Below, piece by piece: positions 1 through 5,196 of a DNA stretch of 5,196 bases. The notes below the pieces were generated by a model. It did not search any database and was not told the origin of the DNA. It was given only the letters and a program-made list of their open reading frames with translations. Both the position numbers and the translations under genes were made by a program. This DNA comes from Pseudomonadota bacterium (lineage in GTDB: Bacteria > Pseudomonadota > Alphaproteobacteria > Micropepsales > Micropepsaceae). The stretch spans positions 1 through 5,196 of the forward strand of contig JAKAVI010000163.1 of assembly GCA_021817355.1 (NCBI GenBank). The letters are read 5' to 3'. How positions within the stretch are numbered: position 1 is the first letter of the stretch; every line of letters starts with the position of its first letter.

Positions 1-909
1 TACGGCAAATCCTTGGCCATTAGGAGGGAGTTCGAAAACATCGTAACCACGATAATTCACCGATTGGGGTTCAATCCATTCGCCCTGAAAATTCGCTAGG
101 TCCTCGTAACGAAGGTCACCTCCGATACGCTTGAAATATGCATCAATAGTGTGAGCGATTGGGCCCTTATAAAATGCGTCACGGCCATGATCTGCGATCA
201 ACCTCAGAGTTCGGGCAAGGTCGGGATTCCTAAAGATTTCGCCGTGACGGGGCACATGACCATTTATAAGATAGGTGCGACGAGCATTGTCGAACTCCTC
301 GATCATCGCTAGGTTTTTCTCAAAGACGGTCATGTTGCCTTTCCAGTAGGCGGCAACAAGCTCCGTTACGGCAAAGCCCTTTTCGGCATAGCCGATTGCC
401 GGGGCTAGGTCTTCGGCCAAAGGTAACCTGCCGAAACGTTCGTGAAGCGCAGACCAGCTATCAACGGCGCCTGGAACGGTAACGGATAGTGATCCGAGGG
501 GGGGGATGTGATCTTTGTAGGGAAGACCTATGCGGGTATAAAGATGGCGTACATCAGACCGCATCTTGCTCAGACTTCGGCCCATGGGGGCGGGGCCGGT
601 GCCATTGTAGCCATAAAGCTTCCGGGTGGTGGGATCCCAGACTATAGCAAAGCAGTCTCCGCCGATGCCGTTGGCCACCGGCTCCATCAGGCCAAGAATC
701 GCATTGGCCGCGATCGCCGCGTCGACGGCGCTACCGCCCTTCTTCAGGATCTCGACGGCAACCAGTGAGGCGAGCGGCTGCTCACTTACAGCCATGCCAT
801 TTTGACCTAGTACCGGTGAGCGCGAGGCCCACGGGACGCCACTATAGCGTTCACCACCGCTTATACCGGCCACATCAGCGTCCGCGGTCGTCACAAATCC
901 CATAACCAT
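1..909 (-). CDS. Gamma-glutamyltransferase family protein (N-terminal part, cut by window edge)
   Basis: The frame is open from the ATG at 909-907 to base 1, giving 303 residues; the C-terminal half lies outside the window. The family consists of Ntn hydrolases that self-cleave before a catalytic Thr and hydrolyse or transfer gamma-glutamyl groups (glutathione and relatives); some members act as cephalosporin acylases. Visible family blocks are GGSAVDAAIAAN (residues 58-69), EPVANGIGGDCF (76-87), a PGAVDSW block (about 130) and PPNGQGFAV at the edge. The GIGGD form and the YNGTGPAP segment (101-108), where E. coli-type enzymes have a substrate-binding Arg, resemble the YwrD-like branch, so the true substrate is uncertain. 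No signal peptide is seen, so it is probably cytoplasmic. The start has GGAAAG about 8 nt upstream; a second ATG two codons on is possible. It lies 28 bp after msrA and is probably cotranscribed. The catalytic Thr cannot be checked here. Confidence 0.5.
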   Translation of the reverse strand, partial: MVMGFVTTADADVAGISGGERYSGVPWASRSPVLGQNGMAVSEQPLASLVAVEILKKGGSAVDAAIAANAILGLMEPVANGIGGDCFAIVWDPTTRKLYGYNGTGPAPMGRSLSKMRSDVRHLYTRIGLPYKDHIPPLGSLSVTVPGAVDSWSALHERFGRLPLAEDLAPAIGYAEKGFAVTELVAAYWKGNMTVFEKNLAMIEEFDNARRTYLINGHVPRHGEIFRNPDLARTLRLIADHGRDAFYKGPIAHTIDAYFKRIGGDLRYEDLANFQGEWIEPQSVNYRGYDVFELPPNGQGFAV

Positions 910-937
910 GGCAAGTACTTTCCAGACAGGTGGAAGA

Positions 938-1432
938 TCACGCGGCGTCGATTTCTGCAAAGCTCACGTGACAAGAGGGAAGGTGATGCTTCTCAAAATA
1001 GCGTTGATGGTAATCTTCTGCGCGCCAGAACGGCTTTACCGGTTCGATCGTAGTAACGATGGGCATTTTGTAGCGCCCCGACCGGTCTGCCTTGGCTCTT
1101 TCCTCCTCGGCAATATGCATCTGTTGCTCGGAATGATAGAAAATTACCGATCGGTATTGGGTGCCTACATCAGGGCCCTGGCGGTTGAGGGTGGTGGGGT
1201 CGTGCATTTTGAAGAATAGCTCAACCAGACTCGCGTAGGTGCGTTGCGCCGGATCGAAAGTTATTTCGACCACTTCCGCATGTCCGGTACGGTCCGAGCA
1301 GACCTGTTTGTAGGTGGGGTGATCAACGTGTCCACCGCAATAGCCGCTGACAGCATCCGTGACCCCGGGAACTTCCCGAAAGAAGCTTTCAACGCCCCAG
1401 AAGCAGCCTGCCCCAAAAGTCGCCTTTTCCAT
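938..1432 (-). CDS. msrA: Peptide-methionine (S)-S-oxide reductase MsrA
   Basis: This enzyme reduces methionine-S-sulfoxide, free or in proteins, back to methionine, usually with thioredoxin as reductant; it acts in the cytoplasm because no signal peptide is present. The 164-residue product is a complete single-domain MsrA. It has the signature GCFWG with the nucleophile Cys10, the GHAEVV block with the conserved Glu53, and GPDVGTQYRS (86-95) with Asp88 and Tyr93. A C-terminal Cys154 in LPSCHV is the likely resolving cysteine; this resembles the short MsrA type rather than the double-cysteine tail of E. coli. Cys32 and Cys45 are also present. No MsrB domain is fused. The start is supported by GAGGA about 6 nt upstream, and a good sigma70-like promoter lies in front. 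The GGT-family gene follows after 28 bp on the same strand. Identification is secure. Confidence 0.5.
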   Translation of the reverse strand: MEKATFGAGCFWGVESFFREVPGVTDAVSGYCGGHVDHPTYKQVCSDRTGHAEVVEITFDPAQRTYASLVELFFKMHDPTTLNRQGPDVGTQYRSVIFYHSEQQMHIAEEERAKADRSGRYKMPIVTTIEPVKPFWRAEDYHQRYFEKHHLPSCHVSFAEIDAA

Positions 1433-1471
1433 CCTGGTCCTCGCTTGACTCGCGAAATTGCTTCGGAACGG

Positions 1472-1500
1472 ACTATAGGAAGCCCATCAGGTCGGGTCAC
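1472..1500 (-). promoter_or_regulatory. Predicted sigma70-type promoter of msrA
   Basis: Read on the minus strand, GTGACC at 1500-1495 matches four of six bases of TTGACA and TATAGT at 1477-1472 matches five of six bases of TATAAT, with a 17-bp spacer. Transcription would start near 1465 and leave a leader of about 30 nt before the msrA ATG at 1432. It would also serve the GGT-family gene downstream. This is a pattern match only. Confidence 0.5.
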
Positions 1501-1574
1501 CTGCTAAAGTGGTTTGACGGCCGGGCGCCATGGTCCTAGGCGTCGAGGCGAATTGAGGGCATAAGCGGAAGCAC

Positions 1575-2669
1575 ATGAAGGTCATCATCATTGGTGCCGG
1601 GGTAGCCGGGCTTGCGATTGCTTGGCGGATGGCAAAGGCGGGCGCGCAGGTACTGGTATTGGACAGGGCGCAGCCGGCGCGGGGCGCAACCTATGCCTCT
1701 GCCGGCATGATTGCGGCAACTGCGGAGGTGGCAGTCGCCGGCTCCCCAGAGATTCAATTTAGCCGTAGATCTAGGGATTTATGGCCGAATTTTGCCAGAG
1801 AGCTTGAATCTGTTTCAGGCGTGGACGTCGCCTTTCGTCAGGACGGCGCCCTGATTGTTCCCGGTGATTCCAAAGAGGCGCAGAGTTTGCTAAGCGGCGC
1901 CATGAGCGGGGAGGCAGAGCTTCTGGACCCTAAGCAAGCCCGGATACGTGCACCCATGTTGGCACCAGATATTGTGGGGGCGCTTTGGGCTCCCCGTGAT
2001 GCACAGGTGGACAACCGGGCTCTGGGACAAGCCCTGACAAATGCTGCCATCCGCGCGGGTGCCAAGTTGTCAGCGAATGAACCGGTAGTCCGCATCGAAC
2101 AGTCTGACGGCGGCGAATTGGTGGTGCTGACGGCTTTCCGTATACATCGAGCTGAGGCGGTCGTGCTCGCAGCCGGCGCATGGTCGGGTGAGATTGGAGG
2201 ATTGGCCGCGAATCTGCCTATTCGCCCTGTTAAGGGCGAAATGTTGGCACTTGCCGCCCCAGCCGGTGAGGCGCTGCCTGTACCTTTGCTTTGGGGCCAC
2301 GGCATCTACCTTGTTCCACGCAGGGATCGTGTCTTGGTCGGGGCGACGGTCGAAGAAGCAGGTTTTGACAGCATGCCTTCAGCCCATGCCCGGGCCTGGC
2401 TTATCGAGCGGGCAAAAGCGCTCGTCCCAAGTCTCAGTAGCTGGACCATTCGCGAACATTGGGCGGGCTTTAGACCGGCTAGTAGCGATGGTCTGCCAAT
2501 TATTGGTGAGAGCGGCACGCCTGGACTTTTTATTGCTAGCGGCCAGTACCGCAACGGGATCCTGTTTGCTCCAGCCCTGGCCGAGGCTGTGACACAGATC
2601 ATCTTGAAGCAGAAGGCCGCTGAGGAGATTGCAGCATTTTCTCCAATGCGCTTCGATCGGCATCATTAG
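1575..2669 (+). CDS. thiO: Glycine oxidase / FAD-dependent D-amino-acid oxidase family, ThiO type
   Basis: ThiO oxidises glycine with O2 to the imine used to build the thiazole ring of thiamine; relatives deaminate sarcosine or small D-amino acids. The 364-residue length fits ThiO (about 370). Residues 2-12 hold the Rossmann strand and GAGVAG dinucleotide motif, and Asp30 at the end of the second strand should bind the FAD ribose. The ATYASAGMIAA block (38-48) is typical of ThiO. The C-terminal half has GHGIYLVPRRD (241-251), WAGFRPASSDGLPIIG (296-311) and SGQYRNGILFAP (322-333); Arg300 and Arg326 match the positions that hold the substrate carboxylate in Bacillus subtilis glycine oxidase, by remembered alignment. 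It is soluble, with no signal peptide. GGAAG just upstream is a close, modest ribosome site. It is the first gene of a rightward run; the HIT gene follows after 19 bp. No thiS, thiG or thiC is nearby, so the substrate may be another amino acid. Confidence 0.5.
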   Translation: MKVIIIGAGVAGLAIAWRMAKAGAQVLVLDRAQPARGATYASAGMIAATAEVAVAGSPEIQFSRRSRDLWPNFARELESVSGVDVAFRQDGALIVPGDSKEAQSLLSGAMSGEAELLDPKQARIRAPMLAPDIVGALWAPRDAQVDNRALGQALTNAAIRAGAKLSANEPVVRIEQSDGGELVVLTAFRIHRAEAVVLAAGAWSGEIGGLAANLPIRPVKGEMLALAAPAGEALPVPLLWGHGIYLVPRRDRVLVGATVEEAGFDSMPSAHARAWLIERAKALVPSLSSWTIREHWAGFRPASSDGLPIIGESGTPGLFIASGQYRNGILFAPALAEAVTQIILKQKAAEEIAAFSPMRFDRHH

Positions 2670-2676
2670 TGCCTTC

Positions 2677-2681
2677 AGGAG
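2677..2681 (+). promoter_or_regulatory. Shine-Dalgarno site that fixes the HIT gene start
   Basis: AGGAG sits 7 nt before the ATG at 2689. It supports that start over the in-frame ATG at 2629, which lies inside thiO. Confidence 0.5.
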
Positions 2682-2688
2682 CCCCCGT

Positions 2689-3093
2689 ATGGAAAGATTT
2701 AGCCTCGACCCCCGCCTTGCAGGCGACACTGTTTGGGTCATGGACTGGGCACTTAGCACCGTGCGCCTGATGAATGATGCCCGTTTTCCCTGGGTTATAC
2801 TCATTCCTCGGCGTGCCGAGGTTCGTGAACTTCACGATTTAGGCCATGGTGAAGCCCTAGTCCTGCTTCAGGAACTTCAGAGGGCTTCCCAAGGCCTTCA
2901 GCGTATCTTTAAACCCGACAAGATCAATGTCGGCGCGATCGGCAATATTGTGCCGCAACTGCACATTCATGTGGTCGCCAGAAGACACAGCGACGTGGCC
3001 TGGCCCGAGCCGGTGTGGGGCAGGGCCGGTCGGGAGCCATATAGCGAGCAGGCGCGGCAGGCGATGATCAAAACCTTGGTTACCGGTCTTTAA
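2689..3093 (+). CDS. HIT-family (histidine triad) protein
   Basis: HIT proteins hydrolyse or transfer nucleotidyl groups (for example AMP-lysine, ApnA or adenylyl intermediates) through a histidine nucleophile. The 134-residue product is one HIT domain: an N-terminal strand pair with LMNDARFPWVILIPRR (27-42), an ELHDL block (47-51), DKINVGAIGN (77-86) and the triad VPQLHIHVVAR (88-98), followed by AWPEPVWG (104-111). The triad reads Q90-L-H92-I-H94-V-V, so the first histidine is Gln while the expected central nucleophile His92 remains. From memory this Q form is usual in a small alphaproteobacterial HIT subfamily, so it is probably not a defect. The substrate is not known. The ATG at 2689 is chosen because AGGAG lies 7 nt upstream and because the longer in-frame reading from 2629 would overlap thiO and add a non-conserved 20-residue leader. 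It is probably cotranscribed with thiO. Confidence 0.5.
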   Translation: MERFSLDPRLAGDTVWVMDWALSTVRLMNDARFPWVILIPRRAEVRELHDLGHGEALVLLQELQRASQGLQRIFKPDKINVGAIGNIVPQLHIHVVARRHSDVAWPEPVWGRAGREPYSEQARQAMIKTLVTGL

Positions 3094-3100
3094 CCACAAT

Positions 3101-3147
3101 AGTGTTACTGCGGCAGCACTATCGAGTTTGGCTTATGGGCGCCGCAG
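3101..3147 (+). repeat. Nested inverted repeats between the HIT and transglycosylase genes
   Basis: CTGCGGC at 3108-3114 is perfectly complementary to GCCGCAG at 3141-3147 (7 bp, 26-nt loop). A competing local hairpin can form by pairing AGTG 3101-3104 with CACT 3117-3120 and CTG 3108-3110 with CAG 3114-3116. The right arm of the long repeat overlaps the AGGA ribosome site (3146-3149) of the next gene. No U tract follows, so a simple intrinsic terminator is unlikely. Confidence 0.5.
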
Positions 3148-3161
3148 GATAACCACAGCCG

Positions 3162-4094
3162 ATGATTCCGCAGTCTCCTGGACCAGATAAATCGTTACGC
3201 TCGGAGGTGATCAACGCCCTTCGACAGGCGAGTGCTGCGACTGGCTCGGACTTCAGGTATTTGCTGGGTACGGCGATGTGTGAAAGCAGCCTGCGCCCGG
3301 ATGCACACGCCGCAGATTCTTCCGCCTCCGGCTTGTTTCAATTTGTGCAGCAGACTTGGCTTGGGATGGTCAAGCAATATGGTGCCAAGTTTGGACTGAG
3401 CTCCTACGCAAATGCAATTCAGCAGGAGCCAAATGGACAATATTCAGTGCCAAATCAGGCAGATCGGGCAGCTATTCTTTCGCTACGTAATGATCCAAAA
3501 ATATCCGCATTGATGGCGGGTGAATATGCCCAGCAAACGCGCTCGCAAATGCAAGCCCGTCTTGGGCGTAACGTATGTGGTGGGGAGCTGTACGCTGCCC
3601 ACTTCCTTGGCGCTCCTGCGGCATGTAAGTTGATCGAGATGGCTACCCATCAGCCGAATGCGGATGCGGCTGCGTGCTTTCCGGCCGCCGCAGCAGCTAA
3701 CCGCGCCGTGTTTTTCCATGGTAATGGCACACCGAAGACGGTAGGCGAGGTCTATCAGTGGGCGCTACGGCAGCCTGGTACCGAATATTTGGCAGCCCGG
3801 CGCGAGATCGGACCCGCAGCAGCACCCATCCGTGGGGGAGTGGGATCGGCCCCTACGGCACTTGGCGGGGCGGGGCAAAGCAGATCTGCCATGCAAAGCT
3901 TCTTTGCCGCGGCCCAGGCCCCCAACGACCTGTCAACCTTGGGCCTCTTCCGCGATATTGCACCGTCGGCGCCGCCGGAGAGCATGCCCGTTCCTCAGGC
4001 TCCATTCTCGCTCAGCCCGGAGGTCATGAGTGTACTGGCCGCCCTTGATCCGGCCAGTGTGCTTTCAACCAATAGAGACCCGAAGGCCAGCTAA
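3162..4094 (+). CDS. Lytic transglycosylase (SLT) domain protein without signal peptide
   Basis: SLT-domain enzymes cut the MurNAc-GlcNAc bond of peptidoglycan. The 310-residue product has the domain at about residues 12-155: a helical start, FRYLLGTAMCESSLRP (31-46) with Glu41 as the expected catalytic acid, SSASGLFQFVQQTWL (53-67) and ELYAAHFLG (142-150), a block usual in this alphaproteobacterial type. A second short conserved-looking part runs to about residue 205. Residues from about 213 to the end are rich in Ala, Pro, Ser and Gly and look disordered. No Sec or Tat signal or membrane segment is visible, and an in-frame TAA at 3150-3152, only three codons before the ATG, rules out a longer N terminus. 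Export by another route, a flagellar or secretion-apparatus role, or an intracellular role are open. The AGGA site is 12 nt upstream, somewhat far. It lies 68 bp after the HIT gene and 52 bp before the Nudix gene. Confidence 0.5.
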   Translation: MIPQSPGPDKSLRSEVINALRQASAATGSDFRYLLGTAMCESSLRPDAHAADSSASGLFQFVQQTWLGMVKQYGAKFGLSSYANAIQQEPNGQYSVPNQADRAAILSLRNDPKISALMAGEYAQQTRSQMQARLGRNVCGGELYAAHFLGAPAACKLIEMATHQPNADAAACFPAAAAANRAVFFHGNGTPKTVGEVYQWALRQPGTEYLAARREIGPAAAPIRGGVGSAPTALGGAGQSRSAMQSFFAAAQAPNDLSTLGLFRDIAPSAPPESMPVPQAPFSLSPEVMSVLAALDPASVLSTNRDPKAS

Positions 4095-4097
4095 AGC

Positions 4098-4127
4098 TTG
4101 GCCCGCTCGCAGATCTGTGCCTACACT
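4098..4127 (+). promoter_or_regulatory. Possible promoter in front of the Nudix gene
   Basis: TTGGCC at 4098-4103 and TACACT at 4122-4127 each match four of six consensus bases, with an 18-bp spacer. If real, it would give the Nudix gene its own start near 4134 and a very short leader. The match is weak; readthrough from the upstream genes is equally possible. Confidence 0.5.
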
Positions 4128-4139
4128 TGGGTACAAGTG
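4124..4139 (+). repeat. Perfect 6-bp inverted repeat abutting the Nudix ribosome site
   Basis: CACTTG (4124-4129) and CAAGTG (4134-4139) flank the four bases GGTA. The right arm ends at the first G of the GAGGG Shine-Dalgarno (4139-4143), and the left arm overlaps the possible -10 element. It could be a small RNA hairpin or a protein-binding palindrome. No T run follows. Confidence 0.5.
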
Positions 4140-4146
4140 AGGGACC

Positions 4147-4923
4147 ATGTCTGATATCACCATACCTGCTGCTACCATTCTGATCGTTCGCGACGGCGCA
4201 AGCGGTCTCGAAGTTTTTATGGTCAAACGCCATCATCAGATCGATTTTGTCGCTGGAGCACTTGTCTTTCCAGGTGGGAAGGTCACGACAGCTGATTCTC
4301 ACGATCAGCTACGCCAGTACACTGATGGCATCGATACGATCGATGTCGCTCTTCATGGTCTAATGGCTGCGGCCATTCGTGAAGCGTTTGAAGAAAGTGG
4401 TATTTTGTTTGCGCGACCGTACGGACAGAGAGAGCTGGTATCTGGAACGCGCCTCAACGAACTTGCGAGCTACCGTCAACGTTTGGAATCCCAGGAGATT
4501 ACACTTCTCGAGATGTTACAGCGGGAAGGATTGAGATTGGCATTTGATAGGCTGGCTCACTTCGCACATTGGATCACGCCAAAGAATATGCCGAAGCGAT
4601 TTGATACCCATTTTTTTGTTGCGGAAGCACCGGTGGGGCAGATTGGTACGCACGATGGTCACGAATCTGTCGACTCTGTATGGATTACACCGCACGATGC
4701 AATTGAAGACCGCAAGCGCTGGAATGTGATTTTTCCAACTAAGCTCAATCTCATGAAGTTGGCGAAATCGCAGAAAGTAGCGGATGCATTAAAAGCTGCA
4801 CGTGATAGTCGTCCTCTGACCGTAACTCCTTGGGTGGAGGAGACCCCGCAAGGAAGCGTACTACGAATCCGTGATGACGCAGGTTACGATCAGACTGAGG
4901 CGTTGCTCAAGGACTCGCTTTAA
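4147..4923 (+). CDS. Nudix hydrolase, NUDT19-like
   Basis: Nudix enzymes cleave nucleoside diphosphates linked to another group, releasing a phosphorylated product, with Mg or Mn held by the Nudix-box glutamates. The 258-residue product begins with a beta strand (TILIVRDG, 10-17) and then FMVKRHHQIDFVAGALVFPGG (24-44). The Nudix-box core REAFEESGI (78-86) has Arg78, Glu79, Glu82 and Glu83 all present. The stretch between FPGGKV and the REAFEE helix is much longer than in the compact Nudix box, which is characteristic of the NUDT19/RP2-like group, as are WITP (142-145) and KRFDTHFF (150-157). Some group members are CoA diphosphatases, but the substrate here is not shown by sequence. No signal peptide is present. 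GAGGG lies only 3 nt before the ATG. The gene is intact and closes the rightward run, facing the small gene at the right edge. Confidence 0.5.
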   Translation: MSDITIPAATILIVRDGASGLEVFMVKRHHQIDFVAGALVFPGGKVTTADSHDQLRQYTDGIDTIDVALHGLMAAAIREAFEESGILFARPYGQRELVSGTRLNELASYRQRLESQEITLLEMLQREGLRLAFDRLAHFAHWITPKNMPKRFDTHFFVAEAPVGQIGTHDGHESVDSVWITPHDAIEDRKRWNVIFPTKLNLMKLAKSQKVADALKAARDSRPLTVTPWVEETPQGSVLRIRDDAGYDQTEALLKDSL

Positions 4924-4983
4924 GTCTCGGTAGTTCAGATTAAGCGGAACTGGTGGGGCCGAAATTTTCCCTAGTTGCCTAAT

Positions 4984-5196
4984 TCAGGATTTGGCATCAG
5001 ACGTACAAATAAACTCTGTGACCTGCTTTTCCAGTTCCTCCGCAAGCGCGTTGGCGGTGGGATCAGAGGGGTCAAGGATATTTCTCTGTTTGCATATTAC
5101 CTGAATTGCGCTGACATGAGCTTCAATGAGGCTTGGTGAGGCGGGCCGGTCTAGATGTGATAGCAGGTTGCAGAGCGACACGGTTACCCGAGTTAG
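4984..5196 (-). CDS. Small hypothetical protein, probably entering from beyond the right edge
   Basis: I do not recognise this gene. The frame ends with TGA at 4986-4984 and is open to the window edge (71 codons with the stop). A GTG at 5181-5179 would give 65 residues, but no Shine-Dalgarno lies in the 15 bases visible before it, so the true start may be outside the window. The visible product is hydrophilic and mostly helix-forming, with an acidic C-terminal half (ALAEELEKQVTEFI), two or three cysteines, no signal peptide and no membrane segment. Codon use is unremarkable and no other frame in this stretch is better. It converges on the Nudix gene with a 60-bp gap. Coding status is likely but not certain. 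Confidence 0.5.
   Translation of the reverse strand, partial: LTRVTVSLCNLLSHLDRPASPSLIEAHVSAIQVICKQRNILDPSDPTANALAEELEKQVTEFICTSDAKS

Noticed and set aside
508..768. Plus-strand ORF of 86 codons
   Set aside because: It lies antisense to the conserved core of the GGT-family gene and resembles no protein family.
1445..1479. Plus-strand TTGACT followed by TATAGG as a thiO promoter
   Set aside because: The spacer is 23 bp, too long for a sigma70 promoter; the TATA-like bases fit the minus-strand msrA promoter better.
908..1507. Plus-strand ORFs at 908-1219 and 1244-1507
   Set aside because: Both are mirror frames of msrA and its leader; msrA has clear family motifs and these have none.
1433..1574. 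TPP riboswitch (thi box) before thiO
   Set aside because: The conserved CTGAGA core and the stem arrangement are not present in the spacer.
2629..2688. Upstream ATG extending the HIT protein by 20 residues
   Set aside because: It would overlap thiO by about 40 bp and lacks a good ribosome site, while the ATG at 2689 has AGGAG at ideal spacing and gives the usual HIT start.
1838..2804. Several minus-strand and one plus-strand ORF inside thiO
   Set aside because: They are shadow frames of a gene whose conserved blocks run its whole length.
3755..4048. Overlapping ORFs within the Ala/Pro-rich tail of the transglycosylase gene
   Set aside because: Long alternative frames are expected in GC-rich low-complexity coding DNA; none has a recognisable domain or convincing start.
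4924..4983. Intrinsic terminator between the converging genes
   Set aside because: Only 3-4 bp pairings such as GTTC/GAAC are found and no GC-rich stem with a T run on either strand.

Overview
The window looks like ordinary chromosomal DNA from an alphaproteobacterium of moderate GC content, perhaps Sphingomonadales or Rhodospirillales. That placement rests on remembered protein style: the HIT protein with a Q-L-H-I-H motif, the lytic transglycosylase type, and the NUDT19-like Nudix protein. No rRNA, tRNA, phage, IS element, CRISPR array or plasmid function is visible. Every gene with a recognisable product is intact except the one cut by the left edge.

Layout: two transcription units diverge from a 142-bp spacer (1433-1574). 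Leftward, msrA (methionine sulfoxide reductase A) is followed after 28 bp by a gamma-glutamyltransferase-family gene that runs off the left edge. Rightward come four co-oriented genes: a ThiO-type glycine/D-amino-acid oxidase, a HIT-family protein (19 bp later, strong Shine-Dalgarno), a lytic-transglycosylase-domain protein without a signal peptide (after 68 bp) and a NUDT19-like Nudix hydrolase (after 52 bp). The two larger gaps each carry an inverted repeat next to a ribosome binding site. At the right edge a converging small ORF of unknown function runs in from outside.

How the genes may work together: MsrA repairs oxidised methionine, and the GGT-family enzyme probably cleaves amide or gamma-glutamyl bonds. 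ThiO makes the imine precursor of the thiamine thiazole, but no other thiamine gene or TPP riboswitch is visible here. The HIT and Nudix proteins both belong to nucleotide-hydrolysing superfamilies. A shared theme of metabolite and oxidation housekeeping is possible but is inference. Nothing in the window amounts to a convincing new system. The points most worth a second look are the signal-less transglycosylase, the GGT-family substrate-site divergence, and the palindrome that overlaps a possible promoter in front of the Nudix gene.
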